A DNA stretch of 64,000 bases, taken from the NCBI GenBank assembly GCA_036362985.1, contig JAYGXS010000004.1:22474186-22538185 (forward strand), in the 5' to 3' direction. This document shows, piece by piece, positions 44,644-56,900 of the stretch. How positions within the stretch are numbered: the stretch's first letter is position 1; each line of letters opens with the position of its first letter. The notes under the pieces are model-generated. The model had not been told where the DNA came from. It made no database searches and saw nothing but the letters and a program-made list of their open reading frames with translations. The position numbers were made by a program, and so were the translations under genes. Source of the DNA: Ligula intestinalis. Its lineage: Eukaryota > Platyhelminthes > Cestoda > Diphyllobothriidea > Diphyllobothriidae.

Positions 44644-46610
44644 GTGTGTTCTAAAGCTACCAATACACTTTCAACCATAAAATTGTTATTTAGCAACTGT
44701 TTCCTATTCTCAGAATGCTTACATTAATTACAGTTCTTTCATTTTTTCGGGTTCACGAGACTTATTTACTGATAAGTTTTGCTCCTGCTACAGGAAAAAT
44801 ACGCGATAATATACTAGCAAACTAAATGCTAGCAATCATGTCTTTTTGACTGCTGTAGGAGTAAACTCTCTCTCTCTCTGTATACCTTTTGGGTTTGGCC
44901 CGACAATATATGTGAATATTTAAGTGGTAGAAATCCTAAGCATCGTAGGTTAGGCCAAATATGAAAAAAGCATGTTACGGAGAAATTACCATGTGTGCCT
45001 CGCAGACTATTCTATCGGAAGGTTGCCTGGCCAACAGTAATATAAGTGATTTTTTCTGTAGAACACTGGGCTACGAAAGCCGACAAAATCCGGCGTGTTT
45101 GTCCTCTTTCTAGGGTGCGCAGAGGCTGGCGATGAGTGCATACAGCGTGGTGAACATGCGTAGCGCCTGTTGCACTTCCTCATCCCCCTCCTTCACTTTT
45201 TATCTGCTTAACCATTTACAAGCCTGTTTGCGTCCGTAAAAAAGGTAGATGTGCTCTGCAGAAGGTGACTGCGTGACATGGGTCCTTTAATAATGTTAGG
45301 ATTTTTAACCTACCTCCCATCTCTTTCTTCACTTTCAATATAGGACACTTGTCCACAAAAAGAGCAGTTTATTGGAACTTTTCCAATAAGGGTTTTAAGA
45401 AGATTTGTATTTGCTGGCGGCCATACTCAAACAATATTATCTTAAACTGTGTGGTAAGGAATGTTAGTACCAGATTGTTCCGCAAATTTTGGTATTATAT
45501 TGTAATAGACGGTGAAGTCCTAGAGGAAGAATATAAACGGTTTGCGGATATTGTACATCCTACGCCTACTTATCTTGCATAAATAAACCAATCCCCTTTC
45601 ATACAAACCTACATAATTTGACCTTTTCTTATGCTCGCCATAAGCCATTATTGCGTTTGCGTTTTAGGAAATTTTGTTCCTTCCAGCCATACCTTATCGT
45701 ATGGTTCGGCCTGATCGAAAGGTTAGTCGATTAACTTTTAAGCAGATACTGTATAGCTTCTTCGCCCATTGTAAGAGGTAATTTTAAATATTTTTCACAT
45801 TTATTTCCTTCATATTCTAACAGCGGTCCAAATCGGAAAGCTCTCTTGTAAACCAGCCTGTAAGATAACTGTTTTCCAACACTTCTAACGCATTTTTACG
45901 CGGTATATAAGAGACATTAATAGCTGCTGCTTGGTGAGTTGCCGCGAAAGAAACAATCACTGTTTTCCTAAACTGCTACTCCACCCTTATTCAATGTCAT
46001 ATTTATTACCATCAACCTACATAGGAAATCTAATTTGAAAGGAGAATTGTAGCCTATTTTTGCCTAACTTTAGATCAGTTTTTGTCTAATTACCCTAAAT
46101 GGCCTTTAGCTCAAAACTTGCTTTCCCCTAGCGAATTTAAGCCTTTTCAAGCATGTTTAAGCCCATCTTCTGCGGTTTTTTGCTAGGCATTTGTTTTAAA
46201 TCTAAATATTTCAGGTCAGTAGAACTCCATAAATTTGTTTGGTAGGATTGTGTCGTGGGGTCGTCCTGGGAAAGAGTGAAGCGCGCCCCGCTGGCATACG
46301 AACGAGTGATTTTGAGGAAGATTACGGGCGGGGAATGTCAGGGAAGAAATAAGAACCCAATTTGAATGCCCAATAAAAAGGTTGCGAGGGCAAGTTGGGT
46401 CGCGTACCCAAACCTTGGGAGAAGACACTGAAGGTAGCTTTAATATCATCGCTAACCCCCCGCTCGACCAACGGCAAACGCGTGCATGTAGGGGGGGGGT
46501 GTGCCCAAACCTCGGGCGAGGTCACTGCGAGACATTATCCAGTGGTATCACCAAAACCAACTAGAAAAAAGCTTAACAAAGTACAAAGGGCAGGGAGATT
46601 AGGAAAATCG

Positions 46611-46829
46611 CCCTACTTAACATTTTTAAGTAAGCGGTAGTTCCCGTGGGTAGTTCAAAAGACCAATTTTGCTTAGTTTGCCAATTTCAGCAGTTATGGC
46701 ATGTTTTTGCCTTCGGAAAACCGTTCTGCATTCCAATGCCATCAGAAAATCCTTGCTAGATCGATGGATGGTGCGTAGAAAACCAGAAATATACAGGTAT
46801 TTCAACCTACTTAAAAATTTAAGTAGGTA
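46611..46829. mobile_element. Possible MITE with palindromic ends
   Basis: A perfect 11-base palindrome with 2-base spacer (ACCTACTTAAA/TTTAAGTAGGT, 46805-46828) is matched about 200 bp upstream by a similar, imperfect one ('cctacttaac.ttttaagtaagc'). No coding content. Tentative. Confidence 0.35.
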
Positions 46830-47085
46830 GCTATAATACATAAGGACCAAAATAGACCGCCAGAGACAACCTCACCATTTGTTTTGAGTTCCTGCATTTA
46901 GAACAATACGTTGTTTATAATACATCCTAGTAAGGTGCACTATAAAGGATTGTTAGCAAACGCAGAACAGCATAAAGGCCACTTGTCCTGCTTTCATTTC
47001 AGCAACTGCATCGAAGTTTCCAGGCCAACATTTTGAAATCATTAAGGATTTAACAACTTATTTTCTGAACATTTTATAATTTCAG

Positions 47086-47118
47086 ACCGAATACGGGGTA
47101 GCAGGAGAACCTATCGAG
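47086..47118 (+). CDS. 33-nt micro-exon, unit 3
   Basis: Eleven codons (TEYGVAGEPIE), phase 0/0, lie between 'cattttataatttcag' and GTCAGT. Intron similarity continues ('gcctgggcactgctatatctttgga') for about 40 bases and then fades, so unit 3 is partial or older. Confidence 0.68.
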
Positions 47119-48817
47119 GTCAGTATTTGCCTGGGCACTGCTATATCTTTGGAGGTTCTTTTAGTTGAATATATGTATGTGACAGACGCGATTGTGAGAT
47201 AATTCTGGGAGCCACATTTTGCTCACCTTACGCAAATATACATTTGCAATTGTGATAATTCTATTTTATTTGTGACCTCATGTTCTAGTCCTAAGTTTGC
47301 AGCATCAAAAACTGTCGTATTTGTTTATGTGGATATTTTAATTTTGAGAAAAACCATGGACTTAAATTTCTGAAAACCGTTAACCAATGCGTAGCATGTC
47401 TCGGTCTCTTTGCGAATTTTGGCCCTGCCAATGCCTGGTCTATTTCGTCAATGTCTGTTTTATAAGACTGTTCACTTATCTCTAGGTCATCGCTACCATA
47501 TTCATGAATGGAAGATTTGAGTTAGCAAAGTTAACAGGTTTTCAGTATTAGTAGGCTATATGTTTTTACAACAAATACTTCTCAGCTAAAGAAGTTCAAT
47601 ATTTTTATATAAATACAGTAACAATTTGAAAGATAAGCTTCGAAAACCTGAATCTTTCCTGAATATGGAGACAACTTTGCTCAACCTGGGAATTTCCACC
47701 TCGCTGTCTTTCAACATTGGATTTTTTATGTCTCCAGTAGCCGCCGTTAACCGTGCAAACTGTTCAGATTTCAATACCATTTGTTATGTTTACTATCCCA
47801 ACCTTGATTGTTTAATTAGTGGCATAGAAAGAATCTTCATGACTTTCGTTTATTACGTGTTATTTTATGTGGTGTTGTTTTTTATAAATAGCCTGCAGCT
47901 ACCAAGGACAATTCCAGCAAAATAACGGTTAGTCTAACTGCGGTTTTGCCACTGAACCGACACACCAATGGACGTTGTTTTCAGTAATCTTATCAGTTAC
48001 TTCCATACAAGTATGTGTTTACAGCATCCTTACAACACTTGCTGTGTATGCATACCAGCCCATATTCAAGTAAACCAGAAAAGTGCCCTTGAAGCGAGCA
48101 GATGCCATTGATTTAGAATAAAAAATTAAATTGTGGAAGCGCAATATCGTCTGCACTAAACTTGTTGTATCTTACTTAAAACATTAGGACCAAAATATGA
48201 TTGTGATGGTTTAGAGGTCTATAACTATGTTTTATTTTCACTATTGCCATATTTAGTTAAGTGTACAGTTAACATGGTTGCTGCATCAGACAAAGGTTCG
48301 TTGACTCGCATGTTTTGACGTGACTGATTCGCCCTAGATGTATGGACAAATGTTTTTTCCGCCATGAATGGCCAGAAGCAGTAAAACATAATTTATGATT
48401 CATTATTTTAAGCTGCCGTTTAAACTACTCATCTGGTCAAAAAGGTGGCTTTTCACACCTGGTGGCAATGCGAGTCTATTCAGAAGAGGTTTATTTCGTA
48501 AGTCAGGTGTAAAATCACCGGTTTTAGGAAAGCGGACGCCATAACTCAATGGCAAAATATCCAAAGTTAAATTGAAACACTGCATTGTTTGATTTCGCGT
48601 GCATTTAAATCAAACAAGAGCTTACCAACCCAACAGAACACATTTAAACGCATACGGTTGATTTCATACCTAATGATTTTTTTAAATCACAAACTGGGCT
48701 ATGTATGCCTTTTATAGTAAATGTGCAAGTCGAAAAATTTCATGCATATCCCCAGTGCCCTGGGGGTAACCTTAACAACATCCTTTGGCTGGGCTTTAAT
48801 TTATCTCTCCGTTTCAG

Positions 48818-48862
48818 TTTTCAGATTTTGACGAAGAAGCCCACGAAAACCTTAAGTCCACT
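48818..48862 (+). CDS. Possible micro-exon in unit 3
   Basis: A 45-nt phase-0 stretch (FSDFDEEAHENLKST) lies between 'tatctctccgtttcag' and GTAATT, 1.73 kb after the unit 3 33-nt exon. That is the same spacing as the 33-nt to 75/87-nt exon distance in units 1 and 2. The peptide does not resemble the KHKHPK exons, so only position and splice sites support it. Confidence 0.35.
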
Positions 48863-49199
48863 GTAATTACTTCATATTGTAGATTCGATCGCTTTTTCGA
48901 AGATAATTATTATGCCATTTTCAGTGATCTCTGCTTCAAAGGATGCGTCTTGCGAGGAGTTATTTAGCCATCTTTGTGCAGGCTGTATCTCATAAATCCG
49001 TCGAATTATTGTCCCATGTCGTCTTTTATTACTGGACTTACTAATATTGTCTTATCGATTATCCTAAAAGCAATTGCCAATTACGTAACTTCAGGTATAA
49101 GTTCTCCAAAAAACTGGATGAACTCACTTCTGCAACAGATGGGAGGATGTTCACAAAACTGGCTCTTTTCGCAGTCTATATGACGGAAATCATCAAATC

Positions 49200-50180
49200 A
49201 GTGCAAACATACAAGGAAGAATATTGACTTATTGTACTTAGACAATATTCACTCACAGTTCTGCCTTAGATAACTGGAGAATCTAATTGTTATCTGCTAC
49301 ACTATACTACATTACACAAAAGAAGTTCTGTCATGCATTGGAACTACCACATCGAAGAATTTTACTTATGGGGGGGTGAGACTTACTCATATCACTTCCC
49401 ATTTACAAAAACTGCGAATCTCAACCACGCACTGTGAAAAAGCTTATGTCTGCAGTCTACGAAAAGCTAAAATAAATGCAATATTTCTAGATAACAAAAG
49501 CAACGTTACGTGTTACCAGCTATAAATATTGAGGCCAAAATATACCTGGTTTTCTTTCCATCCCGACAACACTGATACTATCTGAAAGCCTAGACACGTG
49601 TTTCGCCGATCTTCCACCGATGACACAGGTAAAATGGTGAGTGATTTATTTCTATAAAAACTAAGAAGCTGAAAAATGCATCAGCTGAAAAAACGTAGAT
49701 TCGATCGCTGATTGTGATTTATGTTTGTATCCATCGCCAGAGACAGCATCAGACAGTAGCAATACTCATAAAAGCAATCCCTAGCCTCCTGCATTCCTAT
49801 GACAATTAACGGCTTACCTTCATCGACTTCAATTGTCCCCTGATACTAATCGCTTGGCAGCCGCTAGGCGAGACACTGTCGCTGTTGAAAATTAACTACG
49901 CATGTACGATTTAGGCCTGATGATGACCAAGCCACCTTTCTCCGAGGAAAAGGCATTGGAAACTATGTTTGCTCACGCGCCCCCAGTATGGCTGACTGCC
50001 TTGGCCAAACAACGTGTCAGTACCAAATATGGGTTTGGCAGGTCAACGCAAACAATGACCAAAGTAACTAGCGGCTCAGAAGATTGTCAGGATTCACAAT
50101 AATTTCGGCACAATCGAACTCGTATTTTGACCAGATATCCTTAAAAGAGCCACGAATTAAAAATTGGCGTAATTTCTGCG
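49200..50180. other. Unassigned DNA with Penelope-like tail scraps
   Basis: Text such as 'gccagagacagcatcagacagtagcaa' (49737) resembles the 3' tail repeats at 14570 and 15340. The frame at 49902-50102 has no recognised motif. Confidence 0.35.
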
Positions 50181-50189
50181 CACTGCTGA

Positions 50190-50500
50190 CGCTAGTTTGG
50201 CAATTCGCGCCTGGAGCAATTTTTAAATTTCCCTGATCACTCCTGTGCACACACTCATTGTACTTGCTACTGCTCTGTGATTATGTTTCTGAGGACAAAT
50301 CTGCGATGGATTGCGAAACCTCAGGCGAATAACAGTACTATCTTAGTCATATAGTCGTCTACTTTTCAGTTACTCCCTGGGATTTGCATGTCCGCTTGTA
50401 TTGCCAATTTCTCCGATGTAGTTTATTTGTCAATAACTGCGCCAGATCCGACAGACAACTCTAGCTGTTTTTTGCCATGGCAGTGGATCCTTTTTGTTTC
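50190..50500 (-). mobile_element. Penelope-like element remnant
   Basis: Minus-strand text at 50500-50400 reads a decayed start of the GIY-YIG domain ('LPWQK', 'QINYIGE'), next to plus-oriented tail sequence ('gattatgtttctgaggacaaatctgcgatgg'). This is the same end-to-end arrangement as at 15.1-15.4 kb. It is not at the colinear position, so it is probably an independent insertion. Confidence 0.65.
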
Positions 50501-50998
50501 ATTCCTTATATATCATGGCTGCCTCTAGTCGATGTGCGATTCCAGCCCTGTGTGGTGCGATAGGGCTGACGGTCTCCTCGTTCTCCTCTCGTTTACATAT
50601 GCACCGAACTACGACTTTTCCCGGGTTATAATCGTTTCTGAAAGCTCTTCGAAATAATTAAAGTTCGGTAGTTATCTGCTGCAGCACCCGGAAGGTAAAC
50701 TTAATGCACATTAGCACGCCATTCCTTCACTTCACAGGCAATACAATACTGCCATCTGAAAATTTATTAACCTGACTACACTTATTAATCAGAGGCTAAT
50801 TTCACGGTTGCTTGCACCCTTTCTTGGGGCTCACTTCCCATTGAGTTCCTGTGCAGTGTTTAGCAAATCTAGGCAGTTTCCTAATTAACTTAGCCGGTTT
50901 TCATGGCAAAAGTTAATAGCATCCTGTTTGGAGCATTATGTTACTTGAAGGTTTGACCATGTATCTGCGCCCTTCAAATAAAACAGTAAACAAAAGAC

Positions 50999-52140
50999 CA
51001 ACGAACCCAAACTTAAGATTGGTTACGGTGAAAAACTTAAACGAGAGATAACAGCTGCCGCGTAGGAGATGGCTGATGCTTACATTCGTAACGTGATGTA
51101 AACCATGTGCGCTCACTCATTTAGGGATCACGTATGAGACGTAGGTCTCCCATTGTTTGGCTGCGTTCTTCCTGATCAAGAGACACCTTTTTAGGAATTT
51201 AGCGATTCAGATGTGTGCAGATTAACTATGTCGGAGAATATAGATTACCACTGCAGACGCGCCCAGCCTAGTACACGGCAGCATTGGCGAAGAACGACAT
51301 TCCTAAACATTAACTCTCAATATCGATCGAAATTCGCAATGTCTGGATGAAATTATTGACCTGGATCCGATCGACTTTTCCTCATTCTTTTCCGTGGCCT
51401 TTGCAAGATTTACGAAAGGTGACAATAATGGAAGCCGTTAGCCGCTCTAATCATGTCTTTCTGGCCATTATTTGATTAAGAAGAGAAATATTTTTGATGC
51501 ATTATACCCTATCTTATTCCGTCTCTGATGATAGCTTCGAGCACGTGTCCTAATGGGCGTGTAAAAACTGCTTGTGTTTTAGCGATCGTAGCTTCTTCTT
51601 CACAGCTGGTTACTGTAACTAATGTCATCACCTCTGTCCATAGCTTCATCCTTAATAGGGCCATTTTCATGGCATTTACCTTATGCTTAGAAGGCTTAAC
51701 TTGAAAACTTTTGGATCACTCTAACTCGGTCGACGATGCTGTCGACTCTACGACAGAATCAAAACAAGCCAGAAGGAAATTTTTTCCGTGGGTTGAGGAA
51801 CCGAAGCTTCCAATTATATGGGCCTGTAGAAACTCAAAAATTAGTTGATAGGGTTGAAACTTCTATTGTAAATACTGACTTAGCATTAAGAACGCAAAAC
51901 CCTGTTATTAATCTCAGGAGTTGACATGCTAATGCTCAAGGAATCCGTTTCCTATCATGATATAGTAAAACAGCCACGAATTTGTCATTTTGCTGAAGCC
52001 GGATACCCTGTATACTAAGGAGACAGAAATCTGAGATAAAATAGCAACGACTTTGTTGATATGGTGCCACAACATGTGGCTCAAGAACAACCACCTATGA
52101 GTTACAAATTCAACTGCGTATGCTTGATATGGTGGTGAAG
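50999..52140. repeat. Segment paralogous to 12340-14165
   Basis: Shares the ordered islands described for 12340-14165 and lies at the matching place upstream of kinase copy 2. Confidence 0.65.
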
Positions 52141-52669
52141 TTGTGCAGTATATTCTGCACGGGTATGGTGTGAAACTCCCTATCAAAACTATCATTTCTT
52201 TCTAAACAAGGGGCTGCATGCACGTAATGACTCACAAGCCTACATGCCTCAGGGCGTTTATGATGCATTTCGTCAGGTTTTTCATATGAATACCATTCCG
52301 CAAGCATCAGTCTTTACGTTTTCAAAGTGCTTTCACCTAAGATAGCCGCTTTTTTGGGTTTCAAAGTATGAGCAGTCAATCCAATATGGGTGGCGAACAG
52401 TGAGATTGAGTTAATCTCCAAACTGCCAAATTTTTATCATTAAGTGGGTCCGTAAGTTCCGTCAAGGTATATGGAAGTATTTGCGGTCTTAAGTATTGCA
52501 GTTTATTTGGTAAACAGCTGCGGAAGGTTTGATAGGGGACAGTCTGTCCTTCCTTTAGATCACACGACGGCAAATTGTCGACCTAGGTCGATGGGTCTTC
52601 TCCAGTCCACTAGGTCGTAACTGTCGCAGACTCATATTATGTAATGGATGATCTTCCAGACTTCGGGTT

Positions 52670-53777
52670 GCTGGTCCTTGTAGCTGCTTTCTCGGCGCTG
52701 ACTCGGCGCTTGCGCTATTTGCTTAAAAAGCTAAGGTGTTCAATGGCTCGGCTGTGTTCATGAACGTATTGCAATTCAACGCTTATGTCAGTTGGGATGG
52801 TCCAATGTATTTCAATTCATCGGGATGAGTGCTGTTGAAGTGTAGTATCTGCTTTTGGTGGTGGTATCGGTGGTGCAAAAAACCACTTGCACACCGACGC
52901 ACAAGGACATCGGGGAAGGCAAGTTGGTTGTTTGTTTCAGCTTCCAACCTGAATTAGATAATCAGATGAAAAGGGTTTGGTATTTCCTTTAGGCCTTTAA
53001 TATTATTAGGTGATTTCGCAACTTTGCCTACTTTGAGTTGACTCAATTATGGACAATCTCGAGGCGTTTGGCGGGATTTGAACACGCATAGTAGAGAAGG
53101 CCTTTGCGCGAGGCCAACGCTCTAACAAATTGAGCTACAAAGGCCCCACCCCGCACCATTCAGACTCCAGGGGCTTTTTCCTCTCATCATAGCGCTCCAT
53201 AATTTTTTTCGCGTAAGATCAATCGTTATTTGTTGTAAAAGTGCAGGGAATGAAACGACATAGGGGTTACCGTGGATTAATTTTGATCCCATTTCAGATA
53301 CTTTATTCGTTTAATTATGTAATAAGAAGAGGCTGAGTTGTTGGTGAGCCTACTACTAAGGACTCAAGGTAATTAAATATCCACTTTGTCAAACCATATT
53401 TAGGAGTGCCACAATAAGGAGATGATCCACCTAAGTGGTTTCGTTTCTTTGTGTAGTTTCGGCAGACCGTAAAATCATGCCCTGGCTTTATTAGCTTGTT
53501 TTATGTAGAGTTAATCGCTGGGCGTGATTGCACCATTTTCTATGTATTTTGCTAGACTTTTTTTGCGTGAGCAGACGTTTAGAACAGTGGTTGAACATAG
53601 TTCATAGTATTGATGGTCGTTGAGTAGACTTTGTGCTTCTTTTTGGTAATCAGGATTGTTAAGCACTACCGTAAAGCGACATTTGCCAGTCGACACAATG
53701 ATGAAACTTTCATCCACTCTTACATCGTTTAATGATGTCTGTTCTTCTCGGTCAATAGTTTCATAACTTTTGTGCAC
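52670..53777 (-). pseudogene. Penelope-like reverse transcriptase, interrupted by a SINE
   Basis: Read on the minus strand, 53777-53511 has 'GKCRFTVVLNNPDYQKEAQS' and 'LLNDHQYYELCS', the N-terminal part of PLE proteins. After a stop and frame change follow 'FYGLPKLHKETKPLRWIIS' (about 53480-53420), the first RT block. Further on (52945-52780) come 'LAFPDVLVRRCASGFL' and 'KQILHFNSTHPDELK', the region after the RT active site. The catalytic YVDD block is missing; a tRNA-derived SINE and other DNA occupy that place. Confidence 0.8.
52955..53155 (-). mobile_element. tRNA-derived SINE, second family
   Basis: The minus strand starts GCCTTTGTAGCTCAATTTG and folds like a tRNA: acceptor GCCTTTG with CAAACGC (one mismatch), D arm GCTC/GAGC, anticodon-like stem GGCCT/AGGCC, and T arm with GTTCAAATCCC. 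The residue before the would-be anticodon is not U, and the variable loop is enlarged, so a working tRNA is unlikely. It differs from the 19.4/25.1 kb SINE. It sits inside the minus-strand Penelope fragment and is therefore the later insertion. Confidence 0.7.
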
Positions 53778-53954
53778 ATTGAGCAGGCTTTCAGTATATG
53801 TATGGTTTTAATTTTAATATGAACAGCAATTATACTTTACTCAAGATCTGCTCTGTGTCAAACGTTTTATGTTTAATAAGCACACCATCATTATTCATCG
53901 CTTTCGACTATTAACTTATTCATTTTTTTATTTTGAATTGCTTGAATTCTATAG

Positions 53955-53996
53955 CCCACTCTCGGCAAATACACGAAAATCAAGAAACTTGGATCC
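53955..53996 (+). CDS. Kinase copy 2, P-loop exon
   Basis: This 42-nt phase 0/0 exon ([14 protein letters not shown]) lies between 'gcttgaattctatag' and GTAAGT. It joins the next exon as K-L-G-S|G-T-Y-A-N-V-Y, giving a proper CDK glycine loop preceded by the usual K-Y-x-K-x-x-x-L-G. An in-frame TAG in the acceptor shows the reading starts at this splice site, so at least one further upstream exon with the start codon is required. Being symmetric, it could accept phase-0 micro-exons upstream. Confidence 0.82.
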
Positions 53997-56900
53997 GTAA
54001 GTGTATCTCTTACTAATATGTTACCCTTCACTCATTTACTATATTGCGTGGCAAGAAGCCTAAAGCATTAAATCGAAGACTTCAATGCAGACCAACTTTG
54101 GATTCATTTACATTGCTGAAGGTTGTCTTCATTCTTGAGTTTGGTCAAATAAATATAATGGGAAATCTGTTGCAAAGAAAGTTTACCAGCAGAAAAAAGT
54201 CATTAACTCCACATGGGCTGTTGCTTGATCCTTATGACTGCTGCACTGAAACCTCTCATAGATGGCGTGTTCGTCGGCAATAAAGAGCTGGGTATTGGAA
54301 TCTCTCTTTAAAACCATCGGATGTAATTGCGCAAATATAAGCAACCAATAACCCAGAAATGGTACTGAATGTTGACTAGTGGTTCCTTTTTGATATTTGA
54401 TCGTTCGAAAGGGCCATTGATCCAAGAATTCTATCAAATAAGGCAAATACTTTATTCCATTATTTAGTCAAGAGAGATCGAAGTTTTCCCCGTCGTGGTA
54501 TTTCCAGTCTATGCCTTTGTAATTGGCAGAACGCAGAAAGAGTGCAAATGAATTGGCGTTAAGCATTTAAAAGGATTTGATGGTCAAACCACCCAGCTTC
54601 ATGCTTCAAGTGTCCGGCGGACTAAGGGTGATACCGCCTGATGACATGAAACTTGTCGTGGACGATTACTTCAGTCTTCATTGTCTGTTGGTTAAATGCC
54701 CCAATTAAAGGTGGCGCTTGCCTAAGTGTTCGAATCTTTAATTTTACACGCTGTTTTATGTTCTGTTTTTAACTGCCGTGTCTCTGAAGACTTCGGTAAC
54801 ATAACCCTTTAGCAAAGGGAACTCTCGATTATTCTGTGAGTGACGCAACAGAGAGGCAATAGCCAATTGCCAAAAGCCAACCTTAGTACTATTATCTAAA
54901 AGGATTGGAAGGGGAAACTTTCTTTCAAAAACAGAATATCGTGATTTGCTTTGCGTTCTTTATTACCGAGCGACCAAAAGCAGACGCAGATGCAAATTAC
55001 GTGCAACTTAGCACCTGTGAGACTGTAAAAAAGCTCGAATTTTACTTTTAGGGTACGTATGCAAATGTTTATCTGGCAAAAGCGGTGGATGGCAAAATCG
55101 TTGCTGTCAAAGAACTGAAAATGAATGATGAAGAAGGATTTCCTGGCAATTCAATGCGTGAAATTGCCATACTTCGCGAATTAAATCATGAAAATATTGT
55201 TAAATTACTGGATGTTCAGAGTGCAATAGGTTGTGCCACACTCGTCTTCGAATACGTGGTAAGTACTGCTCTTTTGAATATATTCGTATCTTTCTTTTTT
55301 GCATTTATATGTCATTCAAATAGTGTATACCTATAAGAGAGCAGCATGACATTTTTGACCGGAGCACCATACGGTCACACAGTCATCGTTTAAACATGTT
55401 GAGAACCAGGAGACTCCCCAGAGCTTATTTACTGGGAACTCATTTGCTATACCTTTTAAAGATGACGTTAAACTGTTGATGGCAAAGAAGCCAGAAATTA
55501 CTATCACAGTCTCTCTTGCTTTGGCTGGCAATGTGCATCTGCCTACACTTTTGCAGCTGTTAGCGCAGCTCAAGAGTGGGCCCAAGGTACAACTGAATGA
55601 GTTTGGTTAGTGACAGATGAGCGTTCATCAACGAACTTTCTAGACATATTTGAGAGGTTTCTGGTTAGCCTTAAATTTATAGTTACAAATAAACTAAATT
55701 TTAGTGAACTTGGCGTAACCTCTGGTCACTTTGAATATGGATATCTTCTTTTGTGGGTCTTTTTAAACTTTTACATTCAAGCCTACAAGTTTCGAAACGC
55801 AAAAACTGGTGCTTTTAAAACTTATACAAAAATATTGCCAATCCTGGACAAAAAAATTGATTTAATAACAACTTGGTTACTCTAGGAATAAAACAAACTT
55901 TGCCAGTCGGCAAGAGTTTCAAATATGAAACCATCACATTTTCAAATTCCGTAAGTAAAGAATAAGAGTTATCAGGCTGAAATTTGCTATCAGAACTGAA
56001 AAATGCTGGTACTTTTGAATAAAAGTTGGCAGCAAAATGAAGACAGCTACTGTGTGAAACACCCTTTATGTCCTTTATTCCCTTAGAAGCGTAAACCATT
56101 AAGCGTGCGACATACAGATAAATCGTTTGAATGTTTGAATGCAAACCATAAGGCAATTATGCTCATGCGCATAATTTTGTGATGCAATGCTTGCCAGAGG
56201 TCTGCTTACCCTTTCGTTCATTATTTGTGAAAGTCAAATTAATAAATTCTAAGGACTGATTAATTGTCATGCACCTAGTTAGTGTGTATATTTATCAGAT
56301 AAATGGACCTATTTACTAAATACCTAGGCTTGTGCCATGTGAAGTTGTATATTCAAGAGACGATCTTGTGATCATAAGTTCGAATTTGATACACTCTCTT
56401 CATTGCCTAGGAATGCAATTTCGCAAACGCAAAATAAATGTGAGCTTAATAGGCAACCTAGATAAAAAAAATAATTCGGGATAGGATGATTATTAATAAC
56501 TTGCTGTTTGAAACTCATTTCCATAAATCTATGTTTTTCTTTGATAAATGTCGAAAAATATGCATTTTGCTTAATAAATGCTTGCATTTATAGCTTATAG
56601 TCTGTGGAGATAGTCTATGAAAAATGTGTGTTGTAGGTGACCTCCGCAATACCCCTTTCGAACAGATTTTCATCTTTAATGGTTATTCGAAGACCTAAAG
56701 TCATTATTTTCGGAACTCAAATTTACAACAAAAAAACAAACAAAACCCATATTAATTATACACCCTTGGTCAGACGTTGTGCCGATCTTCGAATAGCACT
56801 GTTGTTGAGTAAAGGTCAATTATTCTGAATGTATTAAGAGATTTCTGTTCGACATAAATCTTGTTAGATGTTTTACGATTCTCCTCCCAAAAGCAATAGA

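Larger units (their letters stand above)
42640..46960 (+). repeat. Tandem unit 2 of block 2
   Basis: Colinear copy of unit 1. A deletion just before 'gaggtgcacgcacatt' removes about 0.25 kb relative to unit 1. Confidence 0.85.

Noticed and set aside
44868..44882. TCTCTC microsatellite as a regulatory element
   Set aside because: It is only a few repeats long and inside an intron; nothing links it to regulation.
45346..45458. Exon ending CTGTGTG|GTAAGG with 'FSNKGFKKICIC'
   Set aside because: The unit 1 equivalent (about 40840-40927) has a stop in the same frame and no GTAAGG donor. Similarity there is explained by intron duplication.
53062..53145. Functional tRNA gene on the minus strand
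   Set aside because: The cloverleaf is recognisable, but the base before the anticodon is not U, the variable loop is enlarged and the acceptor and T stems have mismatches. A SINE head fits better.
54640..54660. CTGATGACATGAAAC as hammerhead core
   Set aside because: Only three bases separate the two core parts, leaving no stem II, and the copy in block 1 lacks the GAAA. It is intron sequence shared by the duplication.
55610..56156. Opposed open frames inside the kinase copy 2 intron
   Set aside because: Mutually overlapping, without motifs, and inside a well-supported intron.
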